Positions 1 to 5,781 of a stretch of 6,672 bases of DNA are shown piece after piece; position 1 is the stretch's first letter, and each line of letters begins with the position of its first letter. Under the pieces are notes generated by a model that saw only the letters and a program-made list of their open reading frames with translations, did not search any database and had not been told where the DNA came from. The stretch comes from Oscillospiraceae bacterium (GTDB taxonomy: Bacteria > Bacillota > Clostridia > Oscillospirales > CAG-272). The position numbers and the translations under genes were made by a program. The DNA lies in the NCBI GenBank assembly GCA_015065395.1, contig SVQJ01000098.1, forward strand, positions 1 through 6,672, given 5' to 3'.

Positions 1-262
1 CCGAAGCCGCAGACCTCGTATCCTTCACTGCTACGCACGGAACACCCTCTATCGGGTATTCCCCCACCACGGCGGCCGCTCCTCTTTCATGTGCCTCCTT
101 GGCATGGCAATGCCCGTCGGTGCTTATACCGCGAAGGCATATAAAAAGTCCGCCGCGCACCGTTTCTCTCGTATCGCAAAAGGGAGAAGTGATTTCCGTT
201 TCCGGCGAAACGCCAAAAAAAAGAGCATCATCACATCCAAAAAGCAGTTCTCTTAAAAGCAT
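1..262 (-). CDS. murE: UDP-MurNAc-tripeptide synthetase MurE, N-terminal part (runs off left edge)
   Basis: This is the first 87 codons of a Mur ligase, open at the left edge. MurE is a cytoplasmic ATP-dependent ligase that adds the third residue (usually meso-diaminopimelate or L-lysine) to UDP-MurNAc-L-Ala-D-Glu. What is visible is the N-terminal UDP-MurNAc-binding domain: it starts MLLRELLFG, then has the family pattern DTRETVRGGLFICLRG (about residues 30-45), DGH (49-51), the GAAAVV segment (61-66) and a DTR near residue 81. The ligase-specific ATP and amino acid sites lie outside the window, so the third amino acid cannot be called. The ATG at 262 is chosen because GGAGGG sits 6 nt upstream. 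The gene follows the penicillin-binding protein after 55 nt, its usual dcw place. MurF has a similar N-terminus and is the main alternative; position and the N-terminal pattern favour MurE. Confidence 0.87.
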   Translation of the reverse strand, partial: MLLRELLFGCDDALFFGVSPETEITSPFCDTRETVRGGLFICLRGISTDGHCHAKEAHERGAAAVVGEYPIEGVPCVAVKDTRSAAS

Positions 263-266
263 AAAA

Positions 267-308
267 AGCCCTCCGAAAGTTAAATTTTCTTTCAACTTCC
301 GGAGGGCT
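267..308 (-). promoter_or_regulatory. Strong hairpin sequestering the murE Shine-Dalgarno (attenuator or translational switch)
   Basis: Read on the minus strand, AGCCCTCCGGAAGTT (308-294) and AACTTTCGGAGGGCT (281-267) form a 15-bp stem that is fully paired in RNA with one G-U wobble, around a 12-nt loop (293-282). The 3' arm contains the murE ribosome binding site GGAGGG (274-269), and the stem is followed at once by five U residues and the murE AUG. The shape therefore fits both an intrinsic terminator/attenuator and a Shine-Dalgarno trap. It begins 9 nt after the stop codon of the upstream gene, so a terminating ribosome could disturb its base. The stem is seen directly; the regulatory role is inferred. 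Confidence 0.75.
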
Positions 309-317
309 CTGCTTTCA

Positions 318-2780
318 TCAGTCGTCCTCTACATTTACCGTACTTCTGAGTGTTATTTTAACTATCGTGCCTTCAGGAACAAGAGTTCCGGGAGCAATCG
401 ACTGGGATGATACGGTTGCATCCGCATTATCGTCCACGCCGCCGATACTCACGTTTAGTCCGGCATTCGTGAGTATTCTGTTTGCCGCCTCCGCGCTCTT
501 TCCGGAAACGTCGGGAACGGTCACATTGCTCTCAGGGGACGAGCCGTCTGTATAAAGGATAACTCTTCCGTTTTCACGGTTCAGCATACTGCCTGCCTCG
601 GGAACCTGACCCGTGACAGCGCTTCCGTTGCCCACAACGATGGCCTTGAGACCTCTGTTGGTAACGGCACTCTTTGCAATGCTCACCTCATAGCCCGTGT
701 AATCCAGGATACCGGTTTCGATATTCTCAAGCTCCTCCTCAGTATATTTAGGCTCATAGCCCAGATACGGAAGAACGGAGGCAAGAAGATCGGAAACGTA
801 GGGCGCCGCGACCACGCTTCCGTACACGCTGCCGCCCATAGGCTCATCCACCATGATTATGACCGCTATCTCAGGATCATCCGCAGGAGCATAAGCAACG
901 CTTGAGCCGACTCTCAGATAAGTCTGACCTGTTTCATCCTTCTCGTCGATCTTCTCCGAGGTTCCCGTTTTACCTGCCACCTTATAACCCTTTACGCGGC
1001 AGTTTCTCGCACCACCGTCGCCGGAAACGCCCTCCTCAAGTATCTGAGAAATGGTAGCGCAGACCTCCTCGCTTACCACCTGGCGCTTCACCTTGGTATC
1101 AAAGCTTTGGATAACGTTGCCCTCATCATCCACCACTCTGCTGAGAATATGGGGAGTTACCAGCTTTCCTCCGTTGGCGATAGCGGAAACTGCACATAAC
1201 TGCTGAATGGGAGTTGTTTTATAGGTCTGACCGAAGGAATATACCGCCAAGGATACGTTGGAGAAATCCTTATAGCTGTGATAATACGTGGCTGCCTCGC
1301 CGGGAAGGTCGATACCTGTAGTATTCCCGTAGCCGAAATCGAGAAAATAATTATAGAATTTTTCCCGTCCTATACGGAAAGCAACAGTCATGAGAGCGGG
1401 GTTACAGGACTGCTGCAGGCTCTGGGCATAGGGAAGAGCACCGTGGCCCGAGGTTTCGTGACAGCTGATGGGAGAGCCGTAGCCTTCGACCTTCAAGCTT
1501 CCGTAGCAGGTGAAAACCTCGCTCGGATTTGTCACTCCCTCCTCAAACGCCATGGCTGTAGTGATTATCTTTGATGTGGAGCCGGGCTCATAAAGCTCGG
1601 TTATAGCCTTATTTTTCCACATGGCGTAAAGCAGCTCGAAATATTTATTGGTATACGCCTGCTCGTAAAGGCTTTCATAATTAGCTTTGTAATATGCATC
1701 CACTCCCGAAATATATTCCGAGCTTTCCGCAGATATGCCCGGATTATCGGTTTTGAATCTGTTTTCCGCGATCTTTTTTGCATCCTCTGCTCTTTCCTCT
1801 GCAGTGCTGTATCCTGAAAGCACCTCAAGAGACATGGAATCAAGGCTGTAGGGATCGTTGCAGTTGAAATCGGGGGCGGTTGCCATTGCCAGTATCGCAC
1901 CGGTATTGACGTTCATAACTATACCTGCAACACGGTTAGCTGCTTTGTTTTCCTTGAGCGTCGCCACAAGCTGATTTTCCAGCTCATACTGGATATAGCT
2001 GTCTATGGTCGTGACTATGTTATATCCGTTCTCCGCCTCCACATAGCTTTCGTACTTATAATCCATGGAATTGGAGTTTGCATCCTGAGCGCTTATATAT
2101 CTGCCGCTCTCTCCCTCAAGGAGATTGTTATAATACGCCTCGATACCGTAAACGCCCACGCCGTCGGAATTGGTAAATCCGATAACATGGCTTGCAAGAT
2201 TATCCGAGGGATAGTATCTTATGGAATCAGCTCTCAGATATATCTGGCTCGTAAGCTTATATTCCTCAATAAATTCTCTGACCTTCTGGGCATCCTCTTC
2301 AACTATCTCCTCGGCTATCTCCTCATATCTTCTGCCCTTTTTTGCCGCTTTTTCCATGATATCGTCATAATCAGCACCGAGAGCCTCAGAGAGGAACGAG
2401 GCAATAAGCTCATTCAAGGGCATATCCTTATGCTCCTTGCCCTTGGCATCTGTCCAGTCATAGAGCTTGATATCATCCTCATCGGTCTTCTCCGGATCCA
2501 TTGCATCAATGATGTCCTGAGGGGAGATAAAGCAGAGATAAACCGTTCTGTTGGTTGCAAGGATATTTCCGTTCGTATCGTATATTATGCCTCTTTCGGG
2601 ATTCACCGCCGTTTCTATGGTGATCTCGTTCATAACCGCTTTTTTATAGTAATCGTAATCGACGATCTGAAGCTGGATCAGCTTTATCAGAATGACAGCC
2701 GCCAAAGCTCCGAAGCACAAAAGCACCGCAAAAGTCCTTTGAGAGGTCCTTCTGCTTATTCTTTTACGTCTTTTTGCCAT
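318..2780 (-). CDS. ftsI: Class B penicillin-binding protein (FtsI/SpoVD family) with C-terminal PASTA domains
   Basis: An 820-residue D,D-transpeptidase that cross-links septal peptidoglycan outside the membrane. It has a basic cytoplasmic start (MAKRRKRISRR), one membrane segment (about 17-38), a dimerisation/pedestal region (about 55-245) and a transpeptidase domain. The catalytic motifs are STSK (401-404, nucleophile Ser401), SCN (458-460) and KTGT (604-607). The C-terminus appears to hold two PASTA units (about 690-745 and 752-812; the second, starting VTVPDVSGKSAEAA, is clear). The start at 2780 is preferred because AAAGGG (2789-2794) lies 8 nt upstream; a 20-codon longer reading frame would start upstream of the likely promoter's transcription start. 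The protein is longer than I expect for SpoVD or PBP2B (about 650-720), partly from an acidic, Tyr-rich insertion at about 315-385 before Ser401. Cys440 and the SCN Cys459 recall SpoVD. Division FtsI or sporulation SpoVD cannot be separated here; the symbol reflects position in the dcw cluster. Confidence 0.93.
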   Translation of the reverse strand: MAKRRKRISRRTSQRTFAVLLCFGALAAVILIKLIQLQIVDYDYYKKAVMNEITIETAVNPERGIIYDTNGNILATNRTVYLCFISPQDIIDAMDPEKTDEDDIKLYDWTDAKGKEHKDMPLNELIASFLSEALGADYDDIMEKAAKKGRRYEEIAEEIVEEDAQKVREFIEEYKLTSQIYLRADSIRYYPSDNLASHVIGFTNSDGVGVYGIEAYYNNLLEGESGRYISAQDANSNSMDYKYESYVEAENGYNIVTTIDSYIQYELENQLVATLKENKAANRVAGIVMNVNTGAILAMATAPDFNCNDPYSLDSMSLEVLSGYSTAEERAEDAKKIAENRFKTDNPGISAESSEYISGVDAYYKANYESLYEQAYTNKYFELLYAMWKNKAITELYEPGSTSKIITTAMAFEEGVTNPSEVFTCYGSLKVEGYGSPISCHETSGHGALPYAQSLQQSCNPALMTVAFRIGREKFYNYFLDFGYGNTTGIDLPGEAATYYHSYKDFSNVSLAVYSFGQTYKTTPIQQLCAVSAIANGGKLVTPHILSRVVDDEGNVIQSFDTKVKRQVVSEEVCATISQILEEGVSGDGGARNCRVKGYKVAGKTGTSEKIDEKDETGQTYLRVGSSVAYAPADDPEIAVIIMVDEPMGGSVYGSVVAAPYVSDLLASVLPYLGYEPKYTEEELENIETGILDYTGYEVSIAKSAVTNRGLKAIVVGNGSAVTGQVPEAGSMLNRENGRVILYTDGSSPESNVTVPDVSGKSAEAANRILTNAGLNVSIGGVDDNADATVSSQSIAPGTLVPEGTIVKITLRSTVNVEDD

Positions 2781-2788
2781 ATATTCAT

Positions 2789-2794
2789 CCCTTT
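2789..2794 (-). promoter_or_regulatory. Ribosome binding site deciding the penicillin-binding protein start
   Basis: AAAGGG on the minus strand, 8 nt before the ATG at 2780. It supports the MAKRRKR start over the in-frame upstream codon at 2840, which would place the start before the promoter's transcription start. Confidence 0.7.
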
Positions 2795-2808
2795 CTTTGC
2801 ATACACCC

Positions 2809-2837
2809 ATTATAGCACGGCTGCCAAGCAAATTCCA
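2809..2837 (-). promoter_or_regulatory. Internal extended -10 promoter for the penicillin-binding protein gene
   Basis: The minus strand carries a perfect TATAAT (2814-2809) preceded by TG one base upstream (TGCTATAAT), an extended -10 element. A weak -35, TGGAAT (2837-2832), lies 17 nt upstream. Transcription would begin near 2802, about 20 nt before the ATG at 2780, with AAAGGG in between. Together with the hairpin upstream, it suggests that this gene and murE can be transcribed apart from mraZ-rsmH-ftsL. Confidence 0.68.
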
Positions 2838-2896
2838 CACCTGTTGAAATATTCTATGTTCAGACAGATTTTTTTATGTTTTTTCCAAAACCCAAA

Positions 2897-2924
2897 GCAA
2901 GGCGCCCCTACAGGTACGCCTTGC
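2897..2924 (-). terminator. GC-rich hairpin after the ftsL-like gene, possible weak terminator or repeat remnant
   Basis: On the minus strand GCAAGGCG (2924-2917) and CGCCTTGC (2904-2897) form a perfect 8-bp stem around a 12-nt loop, starting 13 nt after the ftsL-like stop codon. The following bases, TTTGGGTTTTGG, are only partly T-rich, so termination may be inefficient. An alternative is a short dispersed palindromic repeat: the loop and arm read TACCTGTAGGGGCGCC, which resembles GTAGGGGCG-type intergenic repeats I associate with some Clostridia. The hairpin is certain; the role is not. Confidence 0.5.
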
Positions 2925-2937
2925 AAACAGTTATTTA

Positions 2938-3858
2938 TCAGTCAATATATTCCATTATCTTGTCCCAGTTATCACCCATGACCGAAAGCATGGTGCCGAG
3001 AACGCCAAGATCCTTTTCCTTTTCGCTGACAGCAGGTACCTCGATACGCTCGCCCTCCGCCACGCTTACATACTTGGATTCAACTCTGTTGCTTTTTACC
3101 ATGCCGTACTCTTCCGTTGCGATCTTTTCGATAACTCTGATATCGCCTTTAAGATCTATTTCAAGAGAAAGCTCCTCGATCTCCTCACAGAGAAGCTCTC
3201 TTTCTCCTTCAAGCACGGATATCTCCTTTTTGAACTCGCTGATCTGAGCGAAGCTGAAGATTATCATAAGAACCACAACGGCAAAGATCGCGATCCCCAT
3301 TATAAGGCTGAGAGAAATGGGAGCCTTCTTGACACGAACCTCAGGCTCATCATCCTCAAACCCGAGAAGAATGCCCTTGAACCAGGAGGGAGTGAAGGGG
3401 GCGGGGCGCTTTACCTTTTCTACTCTTTTTGCCATACGCTCGGCGCTTGCCTTTGCCTCGCTTCCGTCATAGGCTCTCGCACGGATCTGAGCCGCTCTTG
3501 CATAAGCCTGCGTATAAGCTCCGGATGCAAAGGGCGTTGTTTTTTCGTATGCCGCGATCCTTCTCTTTGCGCTCTCCTCCTTGGAATCGGTGTTAACCCT
3601 TGCAAACTGAACGGTCTGCGCCTTGGATGCTGTTTTTGTCTTTACATCAGCGCGCACGAACTCACTTGTTTCCTCAAAGGGATTTGCATAAGCCTTTACA
3701 GTCTCAACGGTCTTGGACTGGGGGCGTACTCTGCGAAAGGTTCCTGTTTTCGCATCCATTGCGGCCTTAGATATGCCTCTGCCGTCAAACTTGACCTTAA
3801 GTCGCTCGCAGAGGGGATTCTCTTGGGCGGTGGTTATTCTCATTTCGGCACTTGCCAT
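2938..3858 (-). CDS. ftsL: FtsL-like bitopic cell division protein with long cytoplasmic N-terminus
   Basis: A 306-residue protein whose C-terminal part looks like FtsL/DivIC: one membrane segment (about 181-204, SLSLIMGIAIFAVVVLMII), then a charged heptad-like coiled coil (about 205-240), then the family-typical IEKIATEEYGMVKSNRVE (243-260) and YVSV. FtsL proteins sit in the divisome with DivIC/FtsB and the class B transpeptidase, which is encoded next. The first about 178 residues are unusual: basic, rich in Ala, Lys, Arg and Thr, with no domain I recognise and probably disordered. Most FtsL proteins are near 100-120 residues. The start at 3858 has AAAGGAG (3875-3869) 10 nt upstream. A small 5-bp hairpin (3878-3890) sits just before that site, in the 36-nt gap after rsmH. 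Sequence identity among FtsL proteins is low, so the name rests on topology, the YGMV region and gene position. Confidence 0.78.
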   Translation of the reverse strand: MASAEMRITTAQENPLCERLKVKFDGRGISKAAMDAKTGTFRRVRPQSKTVETVKAYANPFEETSEFVRADVKTKTASKAQTVQFARVNTDSKEESAKRRIAAYEKTTPFASGAYTQAYARAAQIRARAYDGSEAKASAERMAKRVEKVKRPAPFTPSWFKGILLGFEDDEPEVRVKKAPISLSLIMGIAIFAVVVLMIIFSFAQISEFKKEISVLEGERELLCEEIEELSLEIDLKGDIRVIEKIATEEYGMVKSNRVESKYVSVAEGERIEVPAVSEKEKDLGVLGTMLSVMGDNWDKIMEYID

Positions 3859-3894
3859 AATAAAGTCGCTCCTTTCGCCGCCCGAGGCGGATCA

Positions 3895-4833
3895 TCAGAT
3901 TTTTTCACAAACCCTAAGCTTTGCGCTCCTTGCTCTCGGGTTATCCAAAAGCTCCTTCTCGGAAGGAACCGTAGGCTTTCTTGTTACAAGCCTTATAACC
4001 GGCTTCTTACCGCAAACGCACACGGGGAAGCTGGGAGGACAGGTACATGGCTTTTCAAGCTCCTTGAAGGTCTGCTTCGTTATTCTGTCCTCAAGGGAAT
4101 GGAAGGTTATTACCGCGGCACGTCCGCCGCTTCTGAGTCTTTCTATTGCTGTTTTCAAAGAAGGTTCAATGATCGAAAGCTCGTCGTTCACTTCGATCCT
4201 TATTGCCTGAAATGTTCGTTTTGCGGGATGCTGGTTTTCCTTTTTACGGGCACCGAGAGGAATAGCGTTCGTTACGATATCGGAAAGCTCAAATGTGGTC
4301 TCTATGGGCTTTTCGCTCCTTGCCGAAACGATGGCAGAAGCGATCCTCTGGGAAAACTTTTCCTCGCCCCATTCAAAGATTATCCTTCTCAGCTCTTCCT
4401 CGCTGTAAGTGTTGACAACGTCAGCCGCAGTCTTTCCGCCGCTTCTGTCCATCCTCATATCGAGGGGTGCATCATGAGAGTAAGAAAAGCCTCTCTCCCT
4501 TTCGTCAAGTTGGACAGAGGACACTCCGAGATCCCAAAGTACTCCGTCGATCTTCTCTATTCCCAGATCGTCAAGCACTTTCCCTATCTCGGAATAATTT
4601 GTTTTGACTACCTTTGACGCTTCCCCGTACACGGAAAGCCTTTCGCGGCAACGGCAGATAGCTCTGTCATCTCTGTCAAGGCTTATAAGAAGGGACCCTT
4701 CGGGCAGTCTTTTAAGTATCGCTTCCGAATGGCCTCCGCCGCCTGCCGTGCAGTCTACAAAAACGCCTCCCCGCTCCGGCATGAGCGCATCTACGGCCTC
4801 ATTGAGAAGTACCGTTATATGTGCAAATTCCAC
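3895..4833 (-). CDS. rsmH: 16S rRNA (cytosine(1402)-N(4))-methyltransferase RsmH (MraW)
   Basis: A 312-residue SAM-dependent methyltransferase that N4-methylates C1402 in the decoding centre of 16S rRNA. The whole family signature is present: HITVLLNEAV (5-14), the SAM-binding loop FVDCTAGGGGHSEAIL (25-40), DLGVSSVQLDERERGFSYS (101-119), DAPLDMRMD (121-129), HPAKRTFQAIRIEVNDEL (202-219) and ITFHSLEDRITK (242-253). A Cys-rich CTCPPSFPVCVC (263-274) near the end is usual in the family. The length is normal. The start codon is GTG at 4833, giving the standard MEF-H-VLL N-terminus, with AAAGG 9 nt upstream (4847-4843). It lies 36 nt after mraZ and 36 nt before the ftsL-like gene with no strong terminator on either side, so the three are probably cotranscribed. 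Confidence 0.97.
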   Translation of the reverse strand: MEFAHITVLLNEAVDALMPERGGVFVDCTAGGGGHSEAILKRLPEGSLLISLDRDDRAICRCRERLSVYGEASKVVKTNYSEIGKVLDDLGIEKIDGVLWDLGVSSVQLDERERGFSYSHDAPLDMRMDRSGGKTAADVVNTYSEEELRRIIFEWGEEKFSQRIASAIVSARSEKPIETTFELSDIVTNAIPLGARKKENQHPAKRTFQAIRIEVNDELSIIEPSLKTAIERLRSGGRAAVITFHSLEDRITKQTFKELEKPCTCPPSFPVCVCGKKPVIRLVTRKPTVPSEKELLDNPRARSAKLRVCEKI

Positions 4834-4869
4834 GTGTTTCAGCCTTTCGAAATATTTATTTTCAGTTTA

Positions 4870-5304
4870 TCAGATATCAAGCTCAAGCATCTTTTCTCCG
4901 ATATCGGAAAGAAGAGCATCGTCAAGCGCGCAAAGGGGATCCTTCTTTTCAGCCCACAGCTCTATGCTGTCTCCGCAGCCGACGAATGTTATACTGTCTG
5001 TTATGCCTGCAAAATCAAGAAGCTTTTTATCCACCATAACTCTGCCCTGTCCGTCGGGCACTACCTTTATGGCGTTTCCGCAGAATATACGCTTTATCTC
5101 TTTCACCTGGGACTTGGGATAAGACCCTAGCTTTTTCACGAAAGTATCCCATTCGCTTGCGGAATAAGCTGACAGGCATTTGTCTACATTAATGGTTATT
5201 ATGATCGGGGAACCAAGATCTTCTCTGAACTTGGCAGGAAAGAAAACTCTGTTCTTGGCATCAAGGGAATGAGTATAATTGCCTACAAGACCGTTATCTG
5301 CCAC
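4870..5304 (-). CDS. mraZ: Transcriptional regulator MraZ
   Basis: First gene of the dcw cluster, a DNA-binding protein with two SpoVT/AbrB-type (MraZ) folds; in other bacteria it forms rings and represses its own operon. From the GTG at 5304 it is 144 residues, close to the usual length. The first repeat has LDAKNRVFFPAKFREDLG (14-31), the family hallmark; the second has GNAIKVVPDGQGRVMVDKKL (76-95) followed by AGITDSITFVG. The GTG start is chosen because GGAGG (5318-5314) lies 9 nt upstream and it gives MADNGLVGNYTHSLDAK, which matches the family N-terminus. A longer frame from a TTG at 5352 would add 16 residues without homology; the ATG at 5331 lacks a good ribosome binding site. Its own leader carries a tandem repeat that could be a MraZ site. 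Confidence 0.94.
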   Translation of the reverse strand: MADNGLVGNYTHSLDAKNRVFFPAKFREDLGSPIIITINVDKCLSAYSASEWDTFVKKLGSYPKSQVKEIKRIFCGNAIKVVPDGQGRVMVDKKLLDFAGITDSITFVGCGDSIELWAEKKDPLCALDDALLSDIGEKMLELDI

Positions 5305-5310
5305 TGTTTT

Positions 5311-5332
5311 CTTCCTCCATTCTTCCCCCATT
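5311..5332 (-). repeat. Tandem 11-nt repeat in the mraZ leader, containing the ribosome binding site
   Basis: On the minus strand AATGGGGGAAG (5332-5322) is followed directly by AATGGAGGAAG (5321-5311), one mismatch apart. The second copy includes the Shine-Dalgarno GGAGG that fits the GTG start. MraZ is known to bind direct repeats with a TGG(G) core near its own promoter, so this could be an autoregulatory site overlapping the 5' leader. The repeat is seen; the binding role is inferred and only two copies are clear. Confidence 0.5.
5314..5318 (-). promoter_or_regulatory. Ribosome binding site deciding the mraZ GTG start
   Basis: GGAGG on the minus strand, 9 nt upstream of the GTG at 5304. 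A second GGAGG at 5358-5354 has only a TTG one base downstream, too close to serve, so this site is the better guide to the start. Confidence 0.72.
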
Positions 5333-5375
5333 TTTGTGGAACGATTATGCAATCCTCCACCACGAGAGTGTTAAT

Positions 5376-5404
5376 ATTATAATATGAAACCCCAGCATTT
5401 GCAA
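5376..5404 (-). promoter_or_regulatory. Sigma-A-type promoter of the mraZ operon
   Basis: The minus strand shows -35 TTGCAA (5404-5399), a 17-nt spacer and a perfect -10 TATAAT (5381-5376). Transcription should start near 5369, leaving a leader of about 65 nt before the mraZ GTG. A series of A-tracts lies immediately upstream, in the place of an UP element. This is the main candidate promoter for mraZ, rsmH and the ftsL-like gene. Confidence 0.78.
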
Positions 5405-5714
5405 TACTTTTTTGTATGTTTTACAATATTTTTTTCAATATTTCGGAATATTTTTCATTCTTTTGTGCTTTTTTTACCATTTTTACTGTCATAAAATACC
5501 AAAATATCTATTTTTTATCATTTCCTGCCTGAACAAATGTTTTATGCCGTTGTAAAAAATGAGTTTATTCATTTGCCGAAAAAGCGTGCTTTTTTCCGTT
5601 TCCATATCTTGCCGAAATTCGAGAGACATTTGTAAAAATACGTATATTGCAAATTTCTTTGCTTTTGGTTTTTCTCTTTTTTATACTTTTTTCTTCAATA
5701 AATTTCATTTCCAC
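5405..5714. other. AT-rich divergent intergenic region with phased T-tracts
   Basis: About 310 nt between the two divergent promoters holds no gene I can support. The part next to mraZ (5408-5484) has eight T-tracts on the plus strand, centred near 5410.5, 5420.5, 5432, 5442, 5453, 5462.5, 5472 and 5482, a mean spacing of about 10.2 nt, which predicts intrinsically curved DNA. The part nearer the acyltransferase has small inverted repeats (5557-5574, 5628-5654, 5649-5662), none convincing alone. Short open frames here lack ribosome binding sites and have AT-driven composition. Confidence 0.65.
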
Positions 5715-5743
5715 TTGAAAAACGCTAAAAAATTGTGTAAAAT
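5715..5743 (+). promoter_or_regulatory. Sigma-A-type promoter of the acyltransferase gene
   Basis: The plus strand has -35 TTGAAA (5715-5720), a 17-nt spacer and -10 TAAAAT (5738-5743); each hexamer matches the consensus at five of six positions. Transcription would begin near 5750, about 32 nt before the ATG at 5782. It faces away from the mraZ promoter. Confidence 0.72.
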
Positions 5744-5781
5744 TATATAGATAAATACGAAATATCATTTACGGAGGCTTT

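Noticed and set aside
2781..2840. Penicillin-binding protein start at the codon at 2840
   Set aside because: It would precede the predicted transcription start of the internal promoter, lacks a ribosome binding site and adds 20 residues not typical before the basic MAKRRKR start.
2187..2981. Plus-strand open frame of 264 codons
   Set aside because: It lies opposite the N-terminal half of the penicillin-binding protein and the promoter gap, has no ribosome binding site and no recognisable domain; it is an antisense shadow.
3878..3890. CCGCC-TCG-GGCGG mini hairpin between rsmH and the ftsL-like gene
   Set aside because: Only 5 bp with no T-run after it, so not a terminator; it may slightly affect access to the adjacent ribosome binding site but is too small to claim.
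3823..4617. Plus-strand open frame of 264 codons
   Set aside because: It is antisense to rsmH, whose protein carries every family motif; no independent coding evidence.
5305..5352. Longer mraZ start at a TTG (5352) or an ATG (5331)
   Set aside because: The added residues have no family match; the TTG has GGAGG only 1 nt away and the ATG has none at a proper distance. The GTG at 5304 has GGAGG 9 nt upstream and gives the normal length.
5550..5637. Repeated TTGTAAAA words (5550, 5630, and on the minus strand at 5419-5426)
   Set aside because: Short and AT-rich; three copies in such a region can arise by chance and the spacing is irregular.
5649..5684. GCAAA-TTTC-TTTGC hairpin followed by T-rich sequence as a terminator on the plus strand
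   Set aside because: The stem is only 5 bp and mostly A-T, and no upstream plus-strand gene exists for it to end.
5559..5768. Two short overlapping open frames, one on each strand, in the AT-rich intergenic region
   Set aside because: Neither has a Shine-Dalgarno; composition (Phe/Lys/Ile) follows base content, and both overlap the likely acyltransferase promoter.
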